DNA of 64,000 nucleotides from Adenophora triphylla var. japonica (GCA_022495995.1 JAFEMH010002513.1:124001-188000), one strand, 5' to 3'; positions 1 to 10,069 are shown, numbered from the stretch's first letter. Numbers and translations: made by a program. Notes: a model not told the origin generated them from the letters alone.

Positions 1-542
1 CTGCAAGTAAAGAATTTGTTGATTTGAATAGTCTTCCTTCGGATCCTGCACTTAGAAAAAGAATTTCTGAATATCATCCAAATCAAGTAGATGATATTAA
101 AAGATACTATCTAGTAAAGGGTCTTTGTCAACCCCATGGTCATGATTTTCCTTCAAAGATGATTGGTGTTTCGACTATTGAAGCTGGCATTGATTTTGCA
201 TGTAGCAACGACAAGTGTGGAAAGATGCTTCTCCGGGATGAACTATGTCAAGAACAATTTACGAAACAAGATTTGTGATCAATTTTTGAATGATTGTCTT
301 GTATGTTATGTTGAAAAAGATTTGCTTAGGAAAGTAACGAATGATTATGTTATTAAACGTTTTCAAAGTATGAAAACGCGTAGGGTGCAAATTTAATTCG
401 AATATTTGTATTGTTATTCCCTATGAGACAATTGTATTCGAAGTTATGTATTGCAATGTAATTGCGTTACGGAAAATTTTAGTATGAAGTTATGTAGTGT
501 AAATTGTGCAGCCGGAGTTAAGAAATCCTAGATCCGCCACTG
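1..542 (+). mobile_element. hAT deletion derivative, unit 1 (5' end off window)
   Basis: This is a remnant of an hAT transposase gene of the TTF-type zinc-finger/hAT class. Residues read from about 3 to 160 give the N-terminal part (NSLPSDPALRKRI, YYLVKGLCQPHGHDFP). From 163 another frame gives the C-terminal dimerisation segment (LALILHVATTSVERCFSGM, then LRNKICDQFLND), ending at 396. The central DDE and zinc-finger portion is missing, so N- and C-termini are fused out of frame near 155-163. The unit ends with GAAATCCTAGATCCGCCACTG (522-542), the inverse of a typical hAT terminal repeat beginning CAGTGGCGGAT. It cannot encode an active transposase and would need transposase in trans. Confidence 0.75.
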
Positions 543-1199
543 GATTAAATGGTTATTTCGTTTAATTTTTGTGTAGGATATTTGGTGGTATTATTGTTGA
601 TTATTGAATGTGGACATATTTCTCACAAAGTCAACAATCAGTTCCCGTTATGGCTTCTGCTAGTAAAGAGTTTGTTGATTTGAATAGTCTTCCTTCGGAT
701 CCTGCACTTAGAAAAAGAATTTCTGAATATCATCCAAATCAAGTAGATGATATTAGAAGATACTATCTAGTAAAGGGTCTTTGTCAACCCCATGGTCATG
801 ATTTTCCTTCAAAGATGATTGGTGTTTCGACTATTGAAGCTGGCATTGATTTTGCCTGTACCAACGACAAGTGTGGAAAGATGCTTTCTCCGGGTTGAAC
901 TATGTCAAGAACAATTTACGAAACAAGATTTGTGATCAATTTTTGAATGATTGTCTTGTATGTTATGTTGAAAAATATTTGCTTAGGAAAGTAACGAATG
1001 ATGATGTTATTAAACTTTTCAAAGTATGAAAACGCGTAGGGTGCAAATTTAATTCGAATATTTGTATTGTTATTCCCTATGAGACAATTGTATTCGAAGT
1101 TATGTATTGCAATGTAATTGCATTACAGAAAATTTTAGTATGAAGTTATGTAGTGTAAATTGTGCACCCGCAGTTAAGAAATCCTAGATCCGCCACTAG
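543..1199 (+). mobile_element. hAT deletion derivative, unit 2
   Basis: Second tandem copy with the same N-to-C junction. It adds the short leader missing from the window edge in unit 1 (543-607) and a start-like MWTYFSQSQQSVPVMASASK segment. The N-terminal frame runs from about 608 to 895; the C-terminal dimerisation frame lies at about 818-1028. It is further broken relative to unit 1 by an extra base near 888 (CTTTCTCCGG versus CTTCTCCGG) and a lost base near 1015. The 3' hAT terminal repeat is at 1178-1199. Its first 60 bases follow directly on the terminal repeat of unit 1, so the copies are in true tandem. Confidence 0.72.
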
Positions 1200-1897
1200 A
1201 TTAAATGGTTATTTCGTTGAATTTTTGTGTAGGATATTTGGTGGTGTTATTGTTGATTATTGAATATGGACAAATTTCTCATCAAAAGAAAAAAAAATTG
1301 GGGATGGTGAAACTAGTTTTGGGGTGGGTAATTCTAGTAGTACACCAAGTCAACAATCAGTTCCCGTTATGGCTTCTGCTAGTAAAGTGTTTGTTGATCT
1401 GAATAGTCTTCCTTCGGATCCTGCACTTAGAAAAAGAATTTCTGAATATCATCCAAATCAAGTAGATGATATTAGAAGATACTATCTAGTAAAGGGTCCT
1501 TGTCACCCCATGGTCATGATTTTCCTTCAAAGATGATTGGTGTTTCGACTATTGAAGCTGGCATTGATTTTGCCTGTAGCAATGGCAAGTGTGGAAAGAT
1601 GCTTCTCCGGGATGAACTATGTCAAGAACAATTTACGAAACAAGATTTGTGATCAATTTTTGAATGATTGTCTTGCATGTTATGTTGAAAAAGATTTGCT
1701 TAGGAAAGTAACGAATGATGATGTTATTAAACGTTTTCAAAATATGAAAACGCGTAGGGTGCAAATTTAATTCGAATATTTGTATTGTTATTTCCTATGA
1801 GACAATTGTATTCGAAGTTATGTATTGCAATGTAATTACGTTACGGAAAATTTTAGTATGAAGTTATGTAGTGTAAATTGTGCACCCGCAGTTAAGA
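1200..1897 (+). mobile_element. hAT deletion derivative, unit 3 (3' truncated)
   Basis: Third tandem copy and the one with the most complete N-terminus. An ATG at 1266 opens MDKFLIKRKKIGDGETSFG, then the SVPVMASASK and NSLPSDPALRKRISEYHP segments, and stops near 1534 after the internal deletion. The C-terminal dimerisation frame (LALILPVAMASVERCFSGM) runs from 1537 to 1770. The 3' terminal repeat is lost: the sequence breaks inside CAGTTAAGAA at about 1897, where copia sequence begins. Unit spacing (matching points at about 21, 677 and 1397) is 656 and 720 bases. Confidence 0.72.
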
Positions 1898-1907
1898 AAA
1901 TTTTAGT

Positions 1908-2738
1908 ATGAAGTTAGAGAAGGTGGAAGACATAATTTTGATGGGGGTAGACAAAATTTTGAGCGTGGTGGAAATTCACAAAATTCTCAATGTTGTAAAA
2001 TTTGTGGAAAAAGTGGTCATAGTATTGATGATTGTTGGTTCAAAGGCAAGCCAGTATGTTATCGTTGTCAAAAATTTGGGCAAGGAGAAGGAGTGTAGGG
2101 TAAAAAATCCACAACAAACGGCAAATTTTTTGGAGGAAAAAGAAAGTGAAGGTAATATGTTTTATGCTTGTCAAAGTGCAACGGAGTACAAGAATGATGT
2201 GTGGTATTTGGATAGTGGTTGTAGCAATCATATGACCGGAGACAAATCAATTTTTGTGGCTATGGATACTTCCATAAATTTACAAGTGAAGATGGGAAAT
2301 GGAGCTATGGCAAAGGCGCAAGGAAAGGGTACAATTTGTGTGCAAACAATGAAGGGGTCCAAGTTTATTCATGATGTTTTGCTTGTTCCGGAGTTGGATC
2401 AAAATTTGTTGAGTGTGGGGCAGCTTGTGGAGCATGGTTACATGGTGAATTTCGAAGATAATTGTTGCAAGGTTTTTTATAAAAATGATGCACAACAGTT
2501 GATTGCTTGTATCAAGATGGAGAGAAATCGAAGTTTTCCGCTTATTTTCAAGTACGGTGAAAATATGGCTTTAAAAGCTCACATTCTTGAAGATTCATGG
2601 TTGTGGCATAAAAGACTTGGGCATTTGAATTTTCATAGTCTCAAGATGCTTCAACAAAAGAACATGGCTCAAGGTCTTCCGAAGATTGAGGAGGTTCATG
2701 GAGTATGTGAAGGATGTGCTCGGGAAACATCATCGTGA
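1908..2738 (+). pseudogene. copia 1 gag end, protease and integrase zinc finger
   Basis: Two frames are needed. About 1915-2095 encodes paired zinc knuckles (CKICGKSGHSIDDC, then CYRC) in one frame and ends in TAG. Near 2085 the reading shifts to the frame that stays open to 2738. This carries the aspartic protease site WYLDSGCSNHMTG (about residues 98-110) and the GAG-pre-integrase segment [14 protein letters not shown] with the HHCC-type finger ending VCEGCA. The frame then closes early at GCARETSS, where integrase continues in another frame. It would process the polyprotein and recruit integrase in a virus-like particle; here it is dead. Confidence 0.85.
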
Positions 2739-3321
2739 ATCTTTTCCGAAAGGTGGAGCATGGCGTGCAAAGGAAAAATTGGAGCTTGTTCATACGGATG
2801 TGTGTGGTCCAATGGAAAATCCAACTCATGTCAACAATAGGTACTTTATTCTCTTTATTGATGATTTTACTCGCATGACTTGGGTTTACTTCATGAAGCA
2901 AAAATCTGAGGTGTACTACATTTTTAAGAAATTTAAGGCTCTTGTTGAAAAACAAAGCGGACATTTTATCAAATTTCTTAGAAGTGATAGAGGCAAAGAA
3001 TATAATAATAATGAGTTTGACAAGTTTTGTGAGGATGAAGGGATTGATAGGTAACTCACAGTTCGTTATACTCTGCAACAAAATTGAGTAAGTGAACGGA
3101 AGAATCAAACAGTTGAAGAAATGAGCAAGTCTATGCTTCATGCAAAAGGATTGCCAAAGAGTTTTTGGGGTGAAGTTGTGAATACGGCTGTGTACTTGAT
3201 TAATAGAAGTCCCACAAAGGCCTTGTACAACAAAACACCATTCGAAGCTTGGAGTGGAAGAAAGCCATCGTTGAGGCACTTGAAGGTGTTCGGGTGTATT
3301 TGCTATTCACAGGTTCCTTAA
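2686..3321 (+). pseudogene. copia 1 integrase core
   Basis: The integrase DDE domain (rve type) is split over two open stretches, 2686-3054 and 3121-3321. The three catalytic acidic positions are visible: Asp in VHTDVCG (about 2790), Asp in LRSDRGKEY (about 2983) and Glu in VSERKNQ (about 3090). A TAA after GIDR near 3052 and a TGA-like break near 3085 interrupt the core, and a TAA at about 3319 follows CYSQVP. The downstream reading starts at 3337. It would join the cDNA to the genome; the stops make it inactive. Confidence 0.85.
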
Positions 3322-3336
3322 GAAAAAAGAAGAAAG

Positions 3337-5229
3337 TTGGATGAAGCAAGTGAAAAGTGTATCTTTATTGGGTACAGTTCCATGTCTAAAGGCTATCGAG
3401 TTTGGAGCTTGAAAGATAACAAAGTGTTGATCAGTCGAGATGTGTTGTTCGATGAAAATGCTTCTTGGGATTGGAAGAAAAAGGGAACTAGAAATGGTGG
3501 AGTTTTTCAAGATAATAGTGAAAGTGATGTTGAAAATGAAGATGAAAATGTTGAAGATGAAGTTCATTCCGTTCCAAATGAAAGTCCACCGGATTCACCA
3601 AATAATTCAAGTCCAAGTACAAGTTCATTTTCTCCCGGATCTGCAGGAAGAAGGGGGAGTTTGCAAGAAATAATGGCAAGATTCAACTTTTGTGTCTTGG
3701 AACCAGAAAATTTTGAAGAAGCTTTCAAGGAGAAAGATTGGAGAAAAGCTATGAAAGAAGAGATTCAAGCCATAGAGAAGAACAAGACTTGGGAGCTAGT
3801 TGAGAAGCCGAAAGAAAAGGAGATCATTGGAGTGAAATGGGTCTACAAAGTGAAGTTGAATCTGGATGGTTCGGTCAAGAGAAAGAAGGCAAGGTTGGTG
3901 GCTAAAGGCTATACACAACAGCCCGGAGTTGATTTTAATGAAACTTTTGCTCCGGTGGCTAGGCTTGATACCATTCGAGCTCTTATTTCAATAGCAGCCC
4001 AAAAATCGTGGAAGCTATATCAATTGGATGTTAAATTAGCCTTTTTGAATGGAAAATTGGAGGAAGAAATCTATGTGGAGCAGCCACAAGATTTCATGAA
4101 CAAAGGTGAAGAGAACAAAGTGTACAAGTTGAAGAAGGCGTTGTACGGGTTGAAGCAAGCACCTCGTGCTTGGTATAGCAATATTGACTCTTATTTTGCT
4201 CAAAAGGGGTTCGAGAAGAGCAAAAGTGAGCCAACTTTGTTCGTGAAAACAGAAGGTACATCTATTCTCATTGTTGCTCTTTATGTTGATGATTTGCTTT
4301 ATACCGGTAACAATGAGAAAATGATTCTTGATTTTAAGAAGGATATGATGGAAAAATATGAGATGAATGATATGGGTTTGCTAAATCATTTTCTTGGTAT
4401 GGAAATTTATCAAAATAAAGATGGTGTATTTATTTGCCAAAAGAAGTATGCGGAAAATATTTTGGCAAAGTTTGGGATGGATGATTGCAATCCTACGGTA
4501 ACACCTCTCATTGTGAGTGAGAAGTTGTTGAAAGATGATGGTGCGAAAAAGGTTGATGCCTCTCTCTATAAGAGTTTGGTTGGAAACTTATTGTACCTCA
4601 CGGCTACAAGGCCGGATATAATGTTTGGTGCAAGTTTGTTGTCAAGATTTATGCAAGATCCAAGTCAAAACCATTTTGGAGCGGCAAAGAGATTGTTGAG
4701 ATATATTAGGGGAACTACAAACTTTGGCATCAAGTATGAGAAGAAACCAAGAGTGAAGTTGTTTGGTTATTGTGATAGTGATTGGGGAGGTTGTGTTGAT
4801 GATATGAAGAGCACCTCAGGTTATGCATTTTCACTTGGTTCGGGTATGGTTTCTTGGTCTTCAAAGAAACAAAAATCAGTGGCTCAATTATCGGCCGAAG
4901 CTGAGTATGTTTCAGCTGCTATAGCTACTTCTCAAGCTATATGGTTGAGAAGAATTTTGGAGGATGTTGGTGAGTGTCAAAAGGATGCTACTACAGTTTT
5001 TTGTGACAATAAATCTGCAATTGCTATGGCGAAGAATCCAATTTATCACAGTCGGACTCGTCATATTGCAATTAAACATCATTTCATTCGAGAAGCCATT
5101 GAAGAAGGTGAGATCGAGCTCAACTATTGCAAGAGTGAGGAGCAAGTGGCGGACATTTTTACAGAGGCACTTTCTAGAGAAAAGTTCCAACAATTAAGGG
5201 AGCTTCTTGGAGTTGTGGCAGCACATTAA
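3337..5229 (+). CDS. copia 1 reverse transcriptase-RNase H
   Basis: Open frame of 630 residues covering the end of integrase and the whole RVT_2 and RNase H domains. Visible motifs: the linker FIGYSSMSKGYRVWS (residues 9-23), an acidic linker (about 60-110), KWVYKVKLNLDGSV and RLVAKGYTQQPGVDF of the fingers, QLDVKLAFLNG, the catalytic YVDD (about 316-319), and RNase H acidic residues in YCDSDWGG, SAEAEY and CDNKSA. It ends VVAAH followed at once by the polypurine tract, as expected. Residues look intact, but no start or upstream polyprotein remains, so it is a fossil piece of a Pol polyprotein. Confidence 0.9.
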   Translation: MDEASEKCIFIGYSSMSKGYRVWSLKDNKVLISRDVLFDENASWDWKKKGTRNGGVFQDNSESDVENEDENVEDEVHSVPNESPPDSPNNSSPSTSSFSPGSAGRRGSLQEIMARFNFCVLEPENFEEAFKEKDWRKAMKEEIQAIEKNKTWELVEKPKEKEIIGVKWVYKVKLNLDGSVKRKKARLVAKGYTQQPGVDFNETFAPVARLDTIRALISIAAQKSWKLYQLDVKLAFLNGKLEEEIYVEQPQDFMNKGEENKVYKLKKALYGLKQAPRAWYSNIDSYFAQKGFEKSKSEPTLFVKTEGTSILIVALYVDDLLYTGNNEKMILDFKKDMMEKYEMNDMGLLNHFLGMEIYQNKDGVFICQKKYAENILAKFGMDDCNPTVTPLIVSEKLLKDDGAKKVDASLYKSLVGNLLYLTATRPDIMFGASLLSRFMQDPSQNHFGAAKRLLRYIRGTTNFGIKYEKKPRVKLFGYCDSDWGGCVDDMKSTSGYAFSLGSGMVSWSSKKQKSVAQLSAEAEYVSAAIATSQAIWLRRILEDVGECQKDATTVFCDNKSAIAMAKNPIYHSRTRHIAIKHHFIREAIEEGEIELNYCKSEEQVADIFTEALSREKFQQLRELLGVVAAH

Positions 5230-5238
5230 GGGGGAGTA

Positions 5239-5514
5239 TGTTGTCTAATGTGCATACATGGAAGATGGAACATCAAAGGTTAATGAATAAAGTCTAATAA
5301 AGTAGTGCATGTATCTCTTAAAGGATAAGTTAGAGATCATGAAAAGTCATTCTAGAATTATCTTATGTCTAGTATAAATAGTCATGTAATTGTTGATGCA
5401 AAGTATGAGTTGAGAAAAACAAAATATAGTTTCTCTTCTACATCTCCTACTCCATTTCTCTCCATACAATTTCAGCCCTTATAATACATTCTTTACTACC
5501 TTCCGATCCTAACA
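5239..5514 (+). repeat. copia 1 3' LTR
   Basis: Short LTR beginning TGTTGTCTAATG directly after the polypurine tract and ending CCTAACA. It contains a TATA box (TATAAATA, 5373-5380). No partner LTR is present upstream in the window. Confidence 0.8.
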
Positions 5515-5771
5515 CTGCACTGTAGCTTTTATTTGTAAAAGTAGAACAAATGTTCTAAATTCATTTTGCCAAGGTGACCACCTAGGAGTATCTGATTTCT
5601 CTGATGAAGAACACCAAACCTGAGATTTGAGCAATCACATTAGAAAGGGAATACTATGGTTACCGAAAGCAAACCTATATCAAGAGATCCAAATCGATTA
5701 CTATTATACTGCAGCAACCCTGTCCACATTCTCTGATAAGTACGCTTTTCTAATCCATTTTTCTTTGTTAG
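5515..5771. other. unassigned, probably KEA intron
   Basis: Between the copia LTR and the first recognised KEA exon. I see no coding motif or repeat boundary; a leftover intron of the antiporter gene is the simplest reading. Confidence 0.35.
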
Positions 5772-6803
5772 GCAGTTTTGGAAACTGTTGCCAGAGTCAC
5801 ATCCAAGAGAATGACACCAAAGAGGATAAGTATGTCTTTCCAGATAGAGATGATTTTATTCTTCATGTAGAAATATAATTTAGTCTTGTCCTAATCTCTG
5901 AAACTCATTTGTTAGGTCTTTTCAGCTTCATGATGTTTTAAATTTGGATAATGAGAATGGAGCTGAAGATACTCCCAGATTAATAGACCGAAAGGTAAAG
6001 ATTGCTGTGTCATTGTTATAGCAGGTTCAAAGGATATTCTTTATTTGGTGCTTCCAAGGGTGATAAATGTTGTTGTAGGTATTAAGTCAGGGCATTTAAT
6101 GGAAACTTTAGTTTATTACTGCATGGGTTGAACTGCATAAACATGTTACGGTAAAACTGGATGCGTTAGACTTTCTAGATTCTTGCAGTGGCATAGCTTT
6201 TAAAGAGCCCTCTTTTATTGCATTGTAAATGCAATTGATGGTTATGAAAACTAACAGTGTGACAATGCAGAATTTTGATACTAATTTGGAATGTTTTGCT
6301 TTGGATAATGTCTTTATCATGTCCAATCGCAAGTCCAAGCACCCTGTGCTACAGGTGGACGTAAGGTTCGGTTTCTCTCTCTATCTCTCTCACCCCTCGC
6401 GTAGAAGTGTCTACCAATAAGTTGTTTGCTGATTCTAAATGTTCGCACTACTGTATGGCAGATTGATATCCGATCTGGTTGTTGTCCTTGTCTCTGCAAC
6501 ATGTGGTGGCATTGCGTTTGCCTGTGCTGGACAACCGGTCTGACTACTATTATTGCTCATCTATCTCATAATAGCTGCAAATGTTTATTTCAGTCTTCTG
6601 CTTTCTCTATCCTTTTTATTTAGTATAACTAGTGAGATTAAGCTATTTTCTGATACTTCTAGTATATGATTCAGCTTTTTCTTGCATTCTCAGCCTGAAT
6701 CAATATTTTTTGGATGTAAATGTTGCAGGTTATTACTGGATATCTGCTAGCAGGATTTGTTATTGGACCAGGTGGCTTCAGTTTTGTTAGTGAACTGGTG
6801 CAA
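5772..6803 (+). pseudogene. KEA pseudogene exon blocks 1-5
   Basis: Block 1 (5772-5829) reads AVLETVARVTSK, then shifts frame: compared with the family pattern SKKNDTKEE one base is missing at about 5808. Block 2 (5916-5994) reads SFQLHDVLNLDNENGAED then LIDRK with a GT donor. Block 3 (6304-6365) reads DNVFIMSNRKSKHPVLQVDV. The bases before it are TTTTGCTTTG, a good pyrimidine tract ending TG instead of AG. Block 4 (6462-6537) gives the first membrane helix LISDLVVVLVSATCGGIAFA and CAGQP. Block 5 (6729-6803) gives VITGYLLAGFVIGPGGFSFV then SELVQ. Splice sites other than the acceptor of block 3 are normal. These encode the linker and first transmembrane helices of the exchanger. Confidence 0.87.
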
Positions 6804-7212
6804 GTATGTTTTATGGTTTTTGTATAGCGGGATTGTCTCAATATCTCCAATATTTAGATTTGGCATATTATGCTAGATAGGCTTTAGGTGCTGTTGCATC
6901 TGCTTCTTAGATGCTGTGATTATTGGGTTTTTTGGGCAAATAAATGTAGAACCCTTAACCATTCTGTCGAATATGTGTGCATAGACCCAAGTTCACCAAT
7001 CAACCTGCTTGTGTCATGTAATTTATGTTTTCTTTGCTCGTTTTAAAAATAGAGGAGTCCTTTTTCTTATTTGTGAGATGTTATTCATGGGTTATGTAGT
7101 TTCAGCTCACCTGCTTCAGTTTCCCATTTGCATTTGCATTTGCATATAAGCCTTCATAATCTCATGCAACTTGAAGTAACATCCTTAATATCTCATGAAT
7201 ATGTATGCACAG
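6804..7212. other. KEA intron
   Basis: GT at 6804 and AG at 7211-7212 bound this intron. It contains a short CATTTG repeat near 7128-7144. Nothing else is seen. Confidence 0.6.
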
Positions 7213-8510
7213 GTTGAGACCGTGGCTCAGGCTCTGTTTGTTTAGCGTAAAACATTTTCCGGAAAATGATTTCCTGCAAAATATTTTTCGGAAAATAAAA
7301 ATGTTTTCCGGAAAATAAGATAAACATGTTTTAAACTGTTTGGTAAGGAAATTATTTTCAGGAAAATGTTCGATTGAGTTGACTACAAATTTACCCACCA
7401 CAATCACCACCACCACCCAACTCACCACTACCAAACCCTCGCCCCACCCCCTACCCCCCCCGGTCGAGTAAAAAAAAAATTATTTTAAATTTATTTTTAA
7501 TAAATCCTCCCCCAATCCACTCACCACCCCCTGCCACCCCACCCCCCGTCGAGTAAAAAAAAAATATTACTCATTTTAAATTTATTTTTAACAACTTCTC
7601 CCCCAATCCATTCACCACCCCCTGCCACACCAACCCCACCCCCTACCCCCCCCCCAATCGAGTAAAAAAAAAACAATTAATCATTTTAAATTTATTTTTA
7701 ACAACTCCTCCTCCAATCCACTCACCACCCCCTGCCACCCTACCCTCCCCCCCCCCCTCGGGTCAATTTTTTTTTTTTTTTAATTTAACTTCAAACGGTT
7801 TTCCGGAAAATGATTAATTTTTTTTAGCCAACGGGCGGGGGGTGGGGGTGGGGGTAGGGTGGTAGGGGGTGGTGAGTGGAGTGGGGGAGGAGTTGTTAAA
7901 AATAAATTTAAAATGATTTTTTTTTTTTTTGACTCAACGGGGGTGGGGTGGGGTGGCAGGGAGTGGTGAGTGGATTGGGTGAGGAGTTTTTAAAAATAAA
8001 TTTAAAATGATTTTTTTTTACTCGACGGGGGTGGGGTGGAGGTGGGAGTGGGTGGGGGGGGGTGGTGATGGTGATGGGTTAGGGGTGGTTAATGTGGGGT
8101 GTGTATGTGTATGTATATGTGAGGGTGTTACCTTTTTTCGGAAAATATTTTACTTAGGAAAAATCCGTAAATCATTTTACTTAGAAAAGTGGAAAAAATA
8201 TTTTTCGGAAAACATTTTTCCCATTTTTCGATGCTAAACAAACACCGAAAAATGGGAAAAATATTTTCCTCAAAACAAACGGAGCCTCAGTTTGGTGTTA
8301 TTTTTCTTCTTTTTGCATTGGGACTGGAGTTCTCCGCTTCAAATGTTTGCTTGGCTTCTTTTTCCTTTATTTGTAACTTGGTCTATTCACATTATAGAAT
8401 GTGACCAGCTTCTCGAATGATGGCAGATTCGCATTGTTCGAGCAGTTGCTGTATTAGGAGGCCTGCTTCAGATAACTCTGTTTATTTGCTTGTCTGGAAT
8501 AATTGCTTCA
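7213..8510 (+). pseudogene. KEA pseudogene exon blocks 6-7, split by a foldback insertion
   Basis: The exon begins at 7213 (VETVAQ, ending GTGGCTCAG at 7230), is interrupted by a 1,055-bp element, and resumes after a CTCAG duplication at 8286-8290 with FGVIFLLFALGLEFSASN to 8344. Without the insert and one CTCAG copy the frame is continuous. Block 7 (8427-8510) gives IRIVRAVAVLGGLLQITLFI then CLSGIIAS with a GT donor at 8511. These are central membrane helices of the Na+/H+-exchanger domain. The family normally has Lys where Asn precedes Ile-Arg here. Confidence 0.87.
7231..8285. mobile_element. foldback-type DNA element inserted in a KEA exon
   Basis: Flanked by CTCAG direct repeats (7226-7230 and 8286-8290). 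Its ends are inverted: GCTCTGTTTG at the left and CAAACGGAGC at the right. Inside, C-rich arms with CACCACCCCCTGCCACC and GTCGAGTAAAAA on the left (about 7440-7750) are answered by their G-rich complements on the right (about 7840-8090), so the whole element could fold into a long hairpin. Patches of TTTTCCGGAAAA recur at both ends. No transposase is encoded. A 5-bp duplication does not settle the superfamily. Confidence 0.8.
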
Positions 8511-8649
8511 GTACGTAATTAATCTAAGAAGTCCTTCCAGTTTTTTACATACGTGTATATATATATATATACATACGTATATATATATATATATATATAT
8601 GTGTATATATATATATATACATACATATATATATATATATACATACACA
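8511..8649. repeat. TA microsatellite
   Basis: TATATA tracts from about 8555 to 8648 interrupted by CATACGTA and CATACATA. It lies just inside the KEA intron and next to a MITE end. Confidence 0.8.
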
Positions 8650-8882
8650 CTTCTTCCGTTCCACCTCAAACCGGTCTAGTGGTCAAACAGATGTAATTTT
8701 GACCAATATTTTTTTTTATAAAATGATCCTAATAAAAATTTAAAATTGTTAATATATCACATTTAATAATACTTTCAATAACAATTTTTAGATATTTATT
8801 TGGATCATTATTTTTCATTTAACTATTGGTCAATGTTACATCCGTTTGACCACTAGTTTGGTTTGAGGTGGGACGGAGGGTA
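8650..8882. mobile_element. Stowaway-like MITE 1
   Basis: About 230 bp with long imperfect inverted ends: CCACCTCAAACCGGTCTAG on the left is answered by CACTAGTTTGGTTTGAGGTG on the right, ending GGGACGGAGGGTA. The CTCCCTCCGT-type end and TA flank suggest a Tc1/mariner Stowaway relative. Its core differs from the four MITEs that follow. The left boundary is degenerate. Confidence 0.7.
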
Positions 8883-8889
8883 GTATATA

Positions 8890-9182
8890 CTCCCTCCGTC
8901 CACTTACTTACTTCACACTTTCTATTTTGGGCGTCCAAATACATACTTCACACTTTGTTTTTTTACCTAAAATGGAAAGTATTTATTATTAAAATATTAA
9001 CCCTATCCCACTCATTCTCTCTCCTACATTATTTTAATACTCACAACACCATTATAATTTACTATTTCCTCCACTCATTCTCTCTCCTATTTTACTTTTA
9101 CACTCACAACATTTATATCATTATTTTTTTCTTAATTCAAGCGTAAACAGTAACTGTGAAGCAACAAAGTGGACGGAGGGAG
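8890..9182. mobile_element. Stowaway MITE 2
   Basis: 293 bp, starts CTCCCTCCGTCCACTT and ends AAGTGGACGGAGGGAG, flanked by TA on both sides, as expected for Stowaway (Tc1/mariner). The core carries two copies of CACTCATTCTCTCTCCTA, shared with MITEs 3, 4 and 5. It has no coding capacity. Confidence 0.88.
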
Positions 9183-9657
9183 TATATATAATGTACAATG
9201 CAACCTTTCCCATTCTATAGTATGTTGGAATACGTGGAAGAAAACCCGAAAGAAAGTGGTGTATGCTTTTTTACCTTTTAGGGTTCGCTTTCGAGTTTTT
9301 AATGAAGAAAAAAGAAAGTGAGGGGAGGGAAAAGGAGAGAAAAGAAAGGGAGAGAAGTGAATTTAAATTCCTTCCAATGTGCTTCCGAGTTATGAAGGAA
9401 ATGAAAGGAAAAACAAAATTTTATCTCCTCCTCATGCTTCCGAGTTTTAGAATGAAATGAGAGGAAATAAAAAGAAAATGACTTCTATACCCTCATTTAT
9501 GAAAAAACCTAGTTGAAGAGCATTGCAACCCCCATTCATTTCGAATAAAATAATTGGGAAATATCGAAATAATTAAGCCGGAGAAAGAAGAACAAGCCGG
9601 AAACTCGGCCGGGACATGACAAAAATCCGACGAGAATATTGTGTGTTTTTTTGACAG
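9183..9657. other. unassigned, possible 5' flank of the eIF6 fragment
   Basis: Purine-rich sequence at 9290-9470, then 9480-9650 which may be the upstream flank or first exon and intron of the eIF6 fragment, ending TTTTTTTGACAG as an acceptor. Terminal repeats that would show how it arrived were not found. Confidence 0.35.
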
Positions 9658-9910
9658 GGTTGCAGTTCGAGAATTCATGTGAAATTGGGGTTTTTTCAAA
9701 GTTGACCAATGCATACCGCCTTGTTGCTATTGGAGGTTCTGAAAATTTCTACAGGTTTGTTTGTTTGTATGTTAGGGTTGACTTCTATACTACTTTGTGT
9801 TGGATTAACGAACATATGAACATGAGTTTAATATCCTTTGATGCAGCACATTTGAGTCTGAGTTGCAAATGTTATTCCTGAGGTTATAACCTCCATCGGT
9901 GGAACTTGGT
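9658..9910 (+). pseudogene. eIF6 (translation initiation factor 6) gene fragment
   Basis: After a good acceptor (GACAG, ending 9657) the sequence encodes [19 protein letters not shown] then [11 protein letters not shown] to a GT donor at 9755. After an acceptor at 9846 it resumes with STFESEL and, after a one-base loss, [13 protein letters not shown] to about 9909. This matches the N-terminus of plant eIF6, which binds the 60S ribosomal subunit and blocks early joining with 40S. An intron of 92 bases is kept, so this is a genomic fragment and not a processed copy. A Cys usually follows Asn-Ala-Tyr in the family; here it is Arg. Nothing of the remaining protein follows. It lies within a KEA intron in the same direction. 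Confidence 0.85.
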
Positions 9911-10069
9911 TGCACAGTTGCGCGAGTAGGCTAATTTGGAGCTATATTTGTGTCCGCAGAACGCGCATACACATGAGTTCGATAGCCCGAATTTGAACCC
10001 TTGTGCACCTGTGCGCGAGAGAGTCTCTATGCTCCACAATCTTACTCCCTACTAAAGTGTAGGAGTATA
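9911..10069. other. unassigned spacer
   Basis: No coding match follows the eIF6 fragment. It contains GAACCCTTGTGCACC and a GAGTATACTCC-like stretch before MITE 3. Confidence 0.3.

Larger units (their letters stand above)
1898..5514 (+). mobile_element. Ty1/copia retrotransposon 1, 5' truncated, with 3' LTR
   Basis: It begins inside gag at the break in hAT unit 3 and has no 5' LTR, primer site or gag N-terminus. Order is zinc knuckles, protease, integrase, reverse transcriptase, RNase H, polypurine tract (GGGGGAGTA, 5230-5238), then a 276-bp LTR. Protease-integrase-RT order marks it as Ty1/copia. Several stops and frameshifts disable the front half, while the RT-RNase H part is still open for 630 residues. 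The truncation most likely predates, or made, the junction with the hAT array. Confidence 0.92.

Noticed and set aside
5627..5878. 83-codon frame overlapping KEA block 1
   Set aside because: Reads the wrong frame across the intron acceptor; the exon reading AVLETVARV is better supported.
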